Part shown: positions 1 to 7,323 of the stretch, piece after piece
How the letters are laid out: each line of letters opens with the position of its first letter
How positions within the stretch are numbered: position 1 is the stretch's first letter
Assembly: GCA_024636105.1 (NCBI GenBank)
Contig: JAGXHO010000211.1
Location: forward strand, 1-15,940
Direction of reading: 5' to 3'
Source: Trueperaceae bacterium
GTDB lineage: Bacteria > Deinococcota > Deinococci > Deinococcales > Trueperaceae
Length of the DNA: 15,940 nt
Notes under the pieces: generated by a model
Database searches by the model: none
Told to the model about the DNA's origin: nothing
What the model saw: the letters and a program-made list of their open reading frames with translations, nothing else
Translations under genes and position numbers: made by a program

Positions 1-1245
1 CGCCGCGACCGCGACGCTGCCTTCGGCCGCCGATCGCGCGAGCGCGTCGGCCGGAACCCGCGCCATGCGCACGCGCAGGTCGAAGCGGTCGAGCAAGGGC
101 CCGCTGACGCGCGCGCGGTAGCGGCGGCGGTCGGTCGGATGGCAGCGGCACGGGACCGCGTCGTCCCCGTCGTGGCCGCACGGGCACGGGTTCATGGCGG
201 CGATCAACGTGAAGCGGGCCGGGTACCGGCGGTGCCCGTGGGCGCGCGCCAACACGACCTCGCCGGCCTCGAGCGGTTGGCGCAGCCCTTCGAGCACCCG
301 CCGCGAGAACTCGGGCAGCTCGTCGAGGAACAGGACGCCGCCGTGCGCCCGGGTCGCTTCGCCGGGGCGCAGCGCGGGGCCCCCGCCGAACAGGCCCGCC
401 TCGCTGCCGCCGTGGTGCGGCGCTCGGAAGGGTGCGCGTCGGGGCAGCGCCACGACCGGCAGGCCCGACGCGGAGCGTACGAGGGCCGCCGCCCACGCCG
501 CGTCGTCGTCGAGCGGCGGCCACACGCTGGGCGCCCGCCGCGCGAGCATCGACTTGCCGCAGCCGGGTGGTCCGACGAGGAGGAGCGCGTGCTCGCCGGC
601 CGCGGCGACCTCGAGCGCGCGTCGGGCGAGGTGCTGCCCGCGGACCTCGCATAGGTCCGCGACCTCGCATAGGTCCGCCGCCCACGGTTCAGGGTCGTCC
701 GGCACCGCCGAACCCGGCGCGGCCTCCGGCACCCGGCCGGTGCGCAGGAACGCGACGGCCTCGGCGAGGGTGGCCGGGGCCACCACCGACACGGCGCCGA
801 CGAGGCGCGCTTCGTCGGCGTGGCTCGGCGGCACGAGCACGGCGAGCGCCCCGCGGTCGCGCGCCAGGAGCGCCGCGGCGAGCACCCCGGGCACGCCGCG
901 CACCGAGCCGTCGAGTGCCAACTCGCCGACCACCACCGCGTCGGCTAGGCGCTGCGCCGGCACGAGTCGCTGCGCGGCCAGCACCGCGAGCGCGATCGGC
1001 AGGTCGTACGCGGGGCCCGCCTTGCGCAGGTCGGCCGGCGCGAGGTTGACCGTCACGCGCGACGGCGGCAACCCCCACCCCGAGTGCTTGAGGGCGGCGC
1101 GCACGCGCTCCTTCGCCTCCATGACCGCGGCGTCGCCGAGCCCCACCACGTGCAGCGCCGGGAGCCCGCCGGCGACCAACACCTCGACGGTGACGGGGAC
1201 CGGATCCAATCCGGCGAGGGCGACGGCGGTGGTCGTGGCGTGCAT
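1..1245 (-). CDS. YifB/ComM-family Mg-chelatase-like AAA+ ATPase, C-terminus cut by window edge
   Basis: The reading frame is open from ATG at 1245 to the left edge (415 residues visible; the family is about 500). The N-terminal lobe (about 1-170) has the typical AGGLP, VGLGDAAV, KERVRAALK and VNLAPADLRK stretches. After a linker comes RGQ, then Walker A GPPGCGKS at 225-232 (usually GPPGSGKT), FRAPHH at 273-278, Walker B GVLFLDELPEF at 303-313, a cysteine-rich NPCPCG...CRCHP stretch near 352-370 and SGPLLDRFDL near 381-390. The family is a hexameric AAA+ ATPase; ComM is a helicase acting in natural transformation, but most YifB proteins are uncharacterised. Start choice rests on family alignment, because no clear ribosome site precedes it. 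Oddity: ADLCEV occurs twice in tandem at 190-201, just before RGQ. Family call is firm; the role is not. Confidence 0.93.
   Translation of the reverse strand, partial: MHATTTAVALAGLDPVPVTVEVLVAGGLPALHVVGLGDAAVMEAKERVRAALKHSGWGLPPSRVTVNLAPADLRKAGPAYDLPIALAVLAAQRLVPAQRLADAVVVGELALDGSVRGVPGVLAAALLARDRGALAVLVPPSHADEARLVGAVSVVAPATLAEAVAFLRTGRVPEAAPGSAVPDDPEPWAADLCEVADLCEVRGQHLARRALEVAAAGEHALLLVGPPGCGKSMLARRAPSVWPPLDDDAAWAAALVRSASGLPVVALPRRAPFRAPHHGGSEAGLFGGGPALRPGEATRAHGGVLFLDELPEFSRRVLEGLRQPLEAGEVVLARAHGHRRYPARFTLIAAMNPCPCGHDGDDAVPCRCHPTDRRRYRARVSGPLLDRFDLRVRMARVPADALARSAAEGSVAVAA
643..678. repeat. Exact 18-bp tandem duplication inside the yifB-like gene
   Basis: GACCTCGCATAGGTCCGC occurs at 643-660 and again at 661-678 with no mismatch. 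It keeps the minus-strand frame and adds six residues (ADLCEV) just upstream of the conserved RGQ that opens the AAA+ module. It looks like a recent slippage duplication in a tolerant linker. Confidence 0.95.
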
Positions 1246-1463
1246 GGGCTCAGCGTGCGCTGCGCCGGGAGGGCGCCTGGGCGGCCGTCGGGCCAACGGA
1301 CGAGCTCGAGGCGGCAAGCAACCCGCAGGCTGCGGACGCGTGCGGGTGTCAGGTCCCCGTGAGCCTTCCCGACTATGCTGGCCGCACCGATGGGCTCGGT
1401 ACGCCGGTTCGGAGTCGTTCCGGACGTGGTCGTGCCGCACCGCGGACGTTCAGGAGGACCTCC

Positions 1464-2138
1464 ATGACCAAGAGCACCCGTTCCCTCGCCCTTGCCGTCG
1501 CCAGTACCGTGCTGCTCTCCGCCTGCAGCGCACTCAACGCCTTCATCCCAAATCAGGACGTCCCCGGGGGGGTCCTCGGGATCGGCGCAGGCGTCGACGT
1601 CGAGCTGACCGCCGACGCAGCGCCCGCCGGCATCGGTGCGGCGCAGCTCACCGCGACCGTCTTCACGGGCACGCTCACGGTGCCCTCCGTCGACGTGGAG
1701 GCGGCCGAGGACCTCCCGAACTTCGTCGAGGCCGCCGCCATCACCGAGACCGTCACCCTGGGCAACACTGTCGTGGTCACGTACCCGACGATCGGCGACG
1801 TGGCGTCGTTCACGCTGACCGAGCTCGCGGTCGCCGGCTCGGTCACGATCTCCGGCACCGAGTACGCCTTCCCGGTCCTGACCGTGGACGGCCTCGCGGT
1901 GCTGTTCTCGAACCCGGATTGCACGGCCGGCGTCTGCACCTACGCGACCGCCAGCAACCTGCCCGAGATCGACGTGGCGCTCGCTGCGGCCGCCGTCGAT
2001 GCGTACTCGGCGCTGCTCCAGGGCGGCGGCACCATCGGCGTCGAAGTGACCGTCACGGCCACGCTCGCGACCGGAATCCCCGCCGACGCCGAAGTCGTCG
2101 TCACGCTGGAGAGCCTGGGCGCCGTGATCGAGTTCTGA
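1464..2138 (+). CDS. Small secreted lipoprotein, beta-rich, unknown family
   Basis: This encodes 224 residues from the ATG preceded by CAGGAGGACC, a strong ribosome site. An upstream in-frame start at 1359 is rejected because it would bury the signal peptide. The N-terminus is a lipoprotein signal: positively charged start, hydrophobic core LALAVASTVLL and lipobox LSAC with the lipidated cysteine at residue 21. The mature part is rich in Val, Thr, Ala and Gly with alternating hydrophobic residues, consistent with an all-beta sandwich. It has only two further cysteines (PDC..GVC, close together, possibly a disulphide). I recognise no catalytic motif or named domain. It stands alone, divergent from the yifB-like gene and convergent with degV. 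It is probably attached to the outer face of the cytoplasmic membrane or in the envelope; function is unknown. Confidence 0.85.
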   Translation: MTKSTRSLALAVASTVLLSACSALNAFIPNQDVPGGVLGIGAGVDVELTADAAPAGIGAAQLTATVFTGTLTVPSVDVEAAEDLPNFVEAAAITETVTLGNTVVVTYPTIGDVASFTLTELAVAGSVTISGTEYAFPVLTVDGLAVLFSNPDCTAGVCTYATASNLPEIDVALAAAAVDAYSALLQGGGTIGVEVTVTATLATGIPADAEVVVTLESLGAVIEF

Positions 2139-2157
2139 CCGAACGCCCGCTATTCGA

Positions 2158-2199
2158 ACGCAGCGCGCCCCGGACCGAGCGGTCCGGGGCGCGCTGCGT
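2158..2199. terminator. Perfect 19-bp hairpin between convergent genes, likely bidirectional terminator
   Basis: Arms 2158-2176 and 2181-2199 are exact reverse complements with a 4-base loop GAGC. The hairpin lies 19 nt past the lipoprotein stop and 14 nt past the stop of degV on the other strand. Neither strand has a T-run after the stem, so it is a GC-rich stem without the classical U-tract. Placement and stem strength argue for transcript ends in both directions. Confidence 0.75.
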
Positions 2200-2213
2200 G
2201 GGTCGCGAAACGC

Positions 2214-3065
2214 TCAGGCAGCGATCGCGTGCGCGTACACCCCGAAGGTGCCCGGCCCCACGTGGGCGGCGATCACCGCGCCGATCTCGTACACCTGACC
2301 GTCGCGGAACTCGATGCCGGCGTCCTTGATCGCCTGCCGCAGCGTCTGCGCGGCCGGCTCGTCCTGGATGTGCAGGAAATCGAGCACGAGCGCACCGGGG
2401 TGCGCCGCCGCATGGGCCCGCACGCGGTCGACGATCTCGGCGATCGCCTTCTTGGTGCCGCGCGCCTTGGCCGCCGGCACGATCTTGCCGTCGTCGAGCG
2501 TCAGGATCGGGCGGATGTTGAGCATCCCGCCGAGCAGCGCCGAGATGCGGCTGACGCGGCCGCCCTTCTGCAGGTACGCGAGCGTGCCTACGGAGAACAG
2601 GACCATCTGATCGACCTTCAGTCGGTCCAGCGTGGCGACGATGTCCGCCACCGGCTTGCCCGCGGCGCGCAGTTCCGCAGCCTGCCGCACGAGCCAGCCG
2701 ACGCCGGCGCTGGCGCCACGGCTGTCGACGATCGAGACGGGCACGCCCGCGTCTTTGGCGGCGAGGTTGGCCGACTGGAAGGTGCCCGAGAGCTCGCTCG
2801 AGATGGTGACCACCAGGATCTCGGTGGCGCCCTGCTCTCGTGCCGATCGGTACGCGACCGCGAAGTCCTCGGGGCTCGGTTGGCTGGTGGACGGCAGGTC
2901 GGCCCCGGCCTGCACGCCGGCGATGATGTCCTTCGGGGCGATCTCGACCCAGTCCTTGTGCGTCTTGCCCCGGAACGCGACGTACAGCGGCACGCGGTGC
3001 ACGTCGAGCGCCGCGAGTTCGGCCGGGTTCAGGTCGCAGGTCGAGTCGGTGACGATGGCGAGCAT
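2214..3065 (-). CDS. DegV family fatty-acid-binding protein
   Basis: This is 283 residues, the normal DegV length. The start is ATG at 3065 with GAAGGAG six bases upstream. The N-terminal lobe opens with IVTDSTCDL (DST..D near 7-11) and contains STSQPSPEDF and ISSELSGTFQSA, the serine/threonine stretches that line the lipid head-group site in this fold. The middle has LAYLQKGGRVSR..ALLGGMLNIRPIL, the most recognisable DegV block, and the C-terminus is GPGTFGVYA. DegV proteins bind a single fatty acid; in Firmicutes the FakB members deliver it to the kinase FakA. No fakA-like gene lies nearby, so the partner is unknown. The gene stands alone, divergent from the ydcF-like gene. Family call is firm. 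Confidence 0.95.
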   Translation of the reverse strand: MLAIVTDSTCDLNPAELAALDVHRVPLYVAFRGKTHKDWVEIAPKDIIAGVQAGADLPSTSQPSPEDFAVAYRSAREQGATEILVVTISSELSGTFQSANLAAKDAGVPVSIVDSRGASAGVGWLVRQAAELRAAGKPVADIVATLDRLKVDQMVLFSVGTLAYLQKGGRVSRISALLGGMLNIRPILTLDDGKIVPAAKARGTKKAIAEIVDRVRAHAAAHPGALVLDFLHIQDEPAAQTLRQAIKDAGIEFRDGQVYEIGAVIAAHVGPGTFGVYAHAIAA

Positions 3066-3191
3066 GCGGGCTCCTTCGGCCGACAGGGGGGTGCCGCCGG
3101 CGGGGTGGGTTCGGGCTCGGTGCGTTCCGGGTAGCGTACCGCAATGCCGCCGCCCGCCCTTTGGCCGGCGGCACCGGATCGGAGCGTCCGC

Positions 3192-3953
3192 GTGACCGAA
3201 GCCTTGTGGGGGTTGTTGCAGCCCTCGACCCTCCTGGTGCTGCTCGTGGTGTTGGCCCTCGCCGCAACCTGGTTGCGCTGGGTGGCCGTGTCCGCGACCC
3301 TGCTGACCGCGTTCCTGGTCGCCGTCGCCGCCGTCGTGCTCCTGCCCGTGGGCGAGTGGCTCGGCGCGCCGCTCGAGACGCGGGTCGCGGCCGCGCCCCT
3401 CCCCGACCGAGTCGACGGCATCGTCGTGCTGGGCGGCGCCGTCGACTGGCGGGTGACGCGCGAGCGCGGGCAGCTGTCGCTGAACGCCGCCGGCGAGCGC
3501 GTCGCGGCGACCGCGGCGCTGGCGCAGCGCTACCCCGACGCGCGCATCGTGGTGACGGGAAGCTTCGCCGACGCCTTCGCCGACGAGTTCACCACCCGAC
3601 CGACCGAGGGTTCGCTGTACTTCGGCCCCCACTTCGCCGGCCGCGACGTGCGCTACCTGGGCGCGGCGCGCAGCACCTACGAGGACGCGCTGCTCGCGCT
3701 GGAAGCCGCCGCCCCAAGCACCGGGGAGACGTGGTTGCTCGTCACCAGCGCGTGGCACCTGCCGCGCGCCCACGGCACCTTCCGCGCGCTGGGCTGGACG
3801 CTCCACCCGGTGCCGGTCGACTACCGCACGACCGGCGAGTTGCGGATCGCGCCGTCGTGGGACGTGGCGGCGACGCTCGCCGACCTCGACCGCTTGGTGC
3901 GCGAGTGGGGGGCGATCGCGGTCTACCGGCGCGAGGGGCGGTTGGTGGACTAG
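3192..3953 (+). CDS. Membrane-anchored YdcF/ElyC-like DUF218 protein
   Basis: This encodes 253 residues from GTG at 3192, chosen because GGAG lies seven bases upstream. An in-frame ATG at 3144 would add 16 residues but has no ribosome site. Two hydrophobic helices (about 11-27 and 31-53) precede a soluble DUF218 domain: DGIVVLGGAVD opens it, IVVTGS follows, then RSTYEDALLAL and VTSAWHLPRAHGTFRALGW, the family signature with the conserved glutamate and histidine. DUF218 members (YdcF, ElyC, SanA) are envelope-associated; ElyC affects peptidoglycan and lipid-carrier metabolism in E. coli, while the biochemical activity of most members is unsettled. It is monocistronic as far as visible. Family call is firm. 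Confidence 0.9.
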   Translation: MTEALWGLLQPSTLLVLLVVLALAATWLRWVAVSATLLTAFLVAVAAVVLLPVGEWLGAPLETRVAAAPLPDRVDGIVVLGGAVDWRVTRERGQLSLNAAGERVAATAALAQRYPDARIVVTGSFADAFADEFTTRPTEGSLYFGPHFAGRDVRYLGAARSTYEDALLALEAAAPSTGETWLLVTSAWHLPRAHGTFRALGWTLHPVPVDYRTTGELRIAPSWDVAATLADLDRLVREWGAIAVYRREGRLVD

Positions 3954-4036
3954 GGCCTGTTAGCACTACGTCAGGACTGGTGTGGTGCCGGGCTCGGCGT
4001 TGCGGGAAGCCGGACGTGATCGCGGGTGCAGGCTCG

Positions 4037-4366
4037 CTAGTGGGACGGCGTCGTCCTGCACGGTGGCGCCAGGACGAGCAGCGCCTCCATGGCATCCTGG
4101 TCTGCGCGGACGTCGACCGTGACCCAAACGATCGCGGCGGCCAATGCGACCATGCTGACGAGGCCCGTGAGCCACATCGCGCGCCCGATCGAAGCGGTGG
4201 ACAAACCGGTGCGCACGACCGCACGATCCAGCCAAGCCCCGAACGTTCGGCGCCTCGCGGCGTCGGCCTGGCGGGTCGGCGACGCCATCCACGCGCGCGT
4301 GGGCGGCAGCGCGGTGTCGGTGTTCGAGGGGGTGCTGCGGCTGCCTTGAACGGCGGCGCGACGCAC
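4037..4366 (-). CDS. Possible small single-pass membrane protein downstream of the PQQ gene
   Basis: This is a 109-residue ORF starting at GTG 4366, only 19 nt after the stop of the PQQ gene on the same strand. Third codon positions are strongly G/C, as in neighbouring genes. Near residues 65-85 there is a clear hydrophobic helix (MWLTGLVSMVALAAAIVWVTV) preceded by basic residues, and the helix is followed by an acidic DVRADQDAMEAL stretch. A G-rich GAGGGG runs straight into the GTG, which is close for a ribosome site. ATG at 4288 is an alternative start but has no better site. No family is recognised. It could be real and co-transcribed with the PQQ lipoprotein, or a chance open frame in GC-rich DNA. 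The rest of 3954-4385 holds nothing else I can support. Confidence 0.42.
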   Translation of the reverse strand: MRRAAVQGSRSTPSNTDTALPPTRAWMASPTRQADAARRRTFGAWLDRAVVRTGLSTASIGRAMWLTGLVSMVALAAAIVWVTVDVRADQDAMEALLVLAPPCRTTPSH

Positions 4367-4385
4367 CCCCTCAAGCGGCTGGCGG

Positions 4386-6035
4386 TCAGTCGCCCAGATC
4401 GAAGGCGTACACCTTGTCGTTGCCCGTCGCGCCCAGGAACCCGCTCAGGTTGGTGTACCCGGAGCCCCAGTACACGGTGCCGTCGACCACCGCGGCCCCC
4501 GAAATGCACGAACCACCGCTCTGGAACGACCACAACACCGCGCCGGTGGCCGCGTCGAGCGCGTACATCGGTCCGGCGTCGTCGACCGAGCAGCCGTAGA
4601 CCACGCCGTTGGCGACGGTCACGGGGCCCTGGAGCGTGGCGCGCGTCACCGCGTGGTTGACGTCGACGAGCGGATCGGCCGTCTGCCAAAGGATCGCCCC
4701 GGTGGCCGTATCAAGGGCGCTCCAGACGCCGCGCGTCGTCGTGGACCCGTCGGGCAACGGCAAACTGGCCGCGTCGGTGTTGGCGTTGGCGACGTAGATC
4801 CGTTCTCCGTCGACGGCGGATCCCCACTGGAGTCCGCCCAGCGCGCCCCCGGGACCGGCTTGCGTGACCCACACGACCGAACCCGTGTCCGGGTCGAGCG
4901 CCCAGAACTGCCCGCTCTTCTGCCCCGCGCCGAGCAGCTCGCGCGGCTTCCCGCGGCCCTGGCTCGCACGAAACAGCATCGCTCCCTGACCGAAGTCGAA
5001 ATTGGGGCCGGCCGGATCGGGGCAGTTGGGCGCCCCGGACCCGAGGGAGCACGCGACGGTCCAGGCGTCGTACGGCAGAGTGCGCGTGGCCCAGCGGAGC
5101 GCGCCCGTATCCAGGTCGAGCGCCACGATCGAATCGAACAGGTTGTCGGGCCGGACGCACTCTTCGATGGCTTGGGCGTTATCGCCGGCTGTCGTGACGC
5201 ACTCGAGCACGGACGGAGGGACGGAGTAGTTGTTTCCGGTCGTGACGTACACGGACCGCCGTTTGGGGTCGACCACCGGCGTGCTGCCCCAGATCGCGTT
5301 CCCGGAGTAGCCCTCGGGCGCCATCGACGTCGACCACACGATCGCGCCGGTGGCCACGTCCAGCGCGACCATGCTGGCCCGGAAGTTGCAGCACGCGTAG
5401 TCGGGGTCATACGCGAACTCCTCCTCGCGCGAGGAGACGCCCACGAACACCATGCCGCCGAACACGACCGCCGACTGCGTGATGATCGCGGCGGGGTGCT
5501 CATCGACCCACGTGGTCCAGATCGGCGCCCCGGTCGTTTTGTCGACGGCGAACACGATCGCACCGGGGAGTCCGAGCCCCCCACCCTGATTGCCGAGGAT
5601 CAGCATGCCGTCGTGGATCGCCGGGGTGGTTCGCGACAAGTCGCCCAGGACGCCGGTGTAGCGATCGATCGTCCAGGACCAGATCACCGCGCCCGTGTCG
5701 CGGTCGAGGCGGTAAAGGTTGCCGGCCCAGTCCGGCACGTACACGGACGAACCGTCCACGGCCGGTGTGGCCGAGACGTCCCCGCCGGTAGCGGTGACCC
5801 AGCGCGGCGCGAGGTCGGCGACGTTGTCCGGACCGATCCGACGCTCCGTCTTGGCGTTGCGCGTGTTGCTCAGGTCGTGCCCAGCGGTGGGCCACAGGCG
5901 ACCGCCCGTCAGGCCGGCCGGCGCCAGCTCGGTCCCTTCCGGTTCGGCGGCGAGCGGGCCGCAGGCCGACAGCGCGAGCAACACCGTCGCGATCAGGATC
6001 GCGTGGATCGGGTGGAAAGCGCGGTATACCACCAT
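4386..6035 (-). CDS. Lipoprotein PQQ-dependent dehydrogenase-like beta-propeller (PVA-dehydrogenase type)
   Basis: This is 549 residues from ATG 6035, with TAGGAGGA just upstream. The frame stays open to 6167 but the ribosome site and signal peptide fix the start. The N-terminus is a lipoprotein signal with lipobox LSAC, lipidated cysteine at 25. The mature part has at least seven PQQ-propeller repeats of the form LDxxTGxxxW (for example LDRDTGAVIW, LDPDTGSVVW, LDAATGAVLW). A vicinal cysteine pair at 215-216 in DPDYACCNFRAS matches the disulphide ring that sits on PQQ in quinoprotein alcohol dehydrogenases, with the context seen in polyvinyl-alcohol-dehydrogenase-like proteins. No CxxCH haem motif is present, so electrons would go to a separate acceptor. 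The substrate is unknown. BamB-like scaffold proteins share the repeats but lack the cysteine pair. Confidence 0.85.
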   Translation of the reverse strand: MVVYRAFHPIHAILIATVLLALSACGPLAAEPEGTELAPAGLTGGRLWPTAGHDLSNTRNAKTERRIGPDNVADLAPRWVTATGGDVSATPAVDGSSVYVPDWAGNLYRLDRDTGAVIWSWTIDRYTGVLGDLSRTTPAIHDGMLILGNQGGGLGLPGAIVFAVDKTTGAPIWTTWVDEHPAAIITQSAVVFGGMVFVGVSSREEEFAYDPDYACCNFRASMVALDVATGAIVWSTSMAPEGYSGNAIWGSTPVVDPKRRSVYVTTGNNYSVPPSVLECVTTAGDNAQAIEECVRPDNLFDSIVALDLDTGALRWATRTLPYDAWTVACSLGSGAPNCPDPAGPNFDFGQGAMLFRASQGRGKPRELLGAGQKSGQFWALDPDTGSVVWVTQAGPGGALGGLQWGSAVDGERIYVANANTDAASLPLPDGSTTTRGVWSALDTATGAILWQTADPLVDVNHAVTRATLQGPVTVANGVVYGCSVDDAGPMYALDAATGAVLWSFQSGGSCISGAAVVDGTVYWGSGYTNLSGFLGATGNDKVYAFDLGD

Positions 6036-6194
6036 GAGTCCTCCTAGGGGAGTCACGCGCAGAACGGGGGTCCTACGGTCGCGACCGGGGTCGGAACCGT
6101 GCCGGACCAGCCGCCTGCAGAGAGCCTTGGACGTCTTCGGCCGCACGTGCGCTCGGAGAACCATCACGACGCTGGGAACGATGGGTGCTAAGAG

Positions 6195-7136
6195 ATGTGC
6201 ACCCTACCCGACGGACCGGGGTCGCATCGCGCAGGCGCTTGGTCGAGCAGGAACCATCGGAACCGACGACGCTGCTACGACAACACCGGCTGCAGCATCC
6301 TGGTCGTGATCCTGTTCCACTCCATGATCAACTTCACGGGCGAGCTGTTCGCCCTGACCGAGCGAGCGGTCATTCGCCACGGCATTCGGTTGCTCGCCCC
6401 GGACCGTCCAGGGTTCGGTCTGTCGACGCTCCAGCCCGGTCGCACGATGCTCGACTGGGCCACGGACGTCGAGGACCTGACGGAGCACGTCGGCATGGCT
6501 CGGTTCGCCACTTTCGGCCACTCGGGCGGTGGCCCGTTCGTCGCGGCGCTCGTGCACGCCATGCCCGAACGGCTGACGCGCGCGGCGATCGTCAGCGGCA
6601 CCGCACCACCAGACGCCGAAGGGCGCTTCCGAGGGATGTGGTTCCCCGTCCGGATGATCTTCTTCCTGGAGCGCCGCCTGCCCGCCCTCAATCGCGTCGC
6701 CCTGAAGCAGATGGCGTCCTTCTACGCCGATCCGCAGAGGATGCGCAACAGGATGCTCAAGGGCTTACCCAAATCCGACGTCCGCTACCTGAAGGACGTG
6801 CCCGAGGCGGTGGGCGCCTTCTCGGCCGACGCCCGCGAAGCCCACCGCCCCGGGGGTCGACGGCGACGCGCACGAGTGGCAGATGGGCGTGCGGGACTGG
6901 GGGCTTCCGCATCGAGGACGTATCGCTGGAGATCGCGCTTTGGTACGGGCGGCAAGACGTGCAGGTGCCACCCGCGATGGGCGCCTACTTCGGCCGCGCG
7001 CTACCGAACGGCGTGCTCCACCTGATCGACGACGGCGCGCACTTCTCGACGATCAACGAGCACATCGAGGCCATCTTCGACGACCTCGCGCCGGCGAGCG
7101 ACCCGTCGGAAGTCGGTTGCCCCCACCGCCGGGTGA
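6195..7136 (+). pseudogene. Broken alpha/beta hydrolase fused to a CPBP (CAAX) protease scrap
   Basis: From about 6273 to 6365 the frame reads YDNTGCSILVV..LFHSMINFTGELF, the last conserved segment (FHxxxN) of a CPBP-family membrane protease; nothing else of that protease is seen upstream. The same frame runs into an alpha/beta hydrolase starting at GIRLLAPDRPGFGLST, so the hydrolase lacks its first strands and oxyanion region. The nucleophile elbow GHSGGG (Ser about 110) is present. The hydrolase then shifts frame in the five-G run 6852-6856 and again in five Gs at 6899-6903, after which FRIEDVSLEIALWYGRQDVQVP and DDGAHFSTINEH supply the acid and histidine. Removing one C from the run 7120-7124 would bring in a TGA at 7134-7136. 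Coordinates mark the joint remnant. Homopolymer sequencing errors could explain the shifts but not the fusion. Confidence 0.8.
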
Positions 7137-7155
7137 GCGAACGGGCGCGCGCAGC

Positions 7156-7184
7156 GTTCGAGCGCCCTTGGAGGGCGCTCGAAC
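7156..7184. terminator. 13-bp perfect hairpin after the hydrolase remnant
   Basis: GTTCGAGCGCCCT (7156-7168) and its exact reverse complement (7172-7184) enclose a 3-base loop. It lies 19 nt past the stop restored by correcting the third hydrolase shift, which fits a terminator for that gene. No T-run follows. The adjoining stretch 7185-7323 holds no gene I can name. Confidence 0.5.
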
Positions 7185-7323
7185 CGGGTCGCGACGAACG
7201 TCTGCCCGCGGTCAGCGGACCGGGGTGCACACGGGCAGCTTGCCCGGTAGCTCACGCCGGCGACGGTGCGCGTGGTCGAGAGCGTCTCGTACGCGTTACC
7301 GTTGCCGCACACGAGTGCGGCGT

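Noticed and set aside
1374..1379. TATGCT as a possible -10 box for the lipoprotein gene
   Set aside because: No -35-like element lies at proper spacing, and a single hexamer is not enough.
194..2329. Very long plus-strand open frame of 711 codons
   Set aside because: It is antisense to the yifB-like gene and out of frame with the lipoprotein; its text is Arg/Ala/Pro/Ser-rich with no domain. Such frames are common in GC-rich DNA.
3066..3806. N-terminal extension of the DegV frame to 3806
   Set aside because: It is antisense to the ydcF-like gene, lacks family resemblance, and the ATG at 3065 has a strong ribosome site and the exact DegV N-terminus.
3954..3990. GGGCCTGTTAGCACTA after the ydcF-like stop, resembling an insertion-sequence end
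   Set aside because: I find no matching inverted copy in the window and no transposase.
7195..7320. Minus-strand text ending the SDR remnant (VCGNGNAYETLSTTRT...)
   Set aside because: It looks faintly protein-like but has no start, follows the SDR stop in another frame and matches no family I know.
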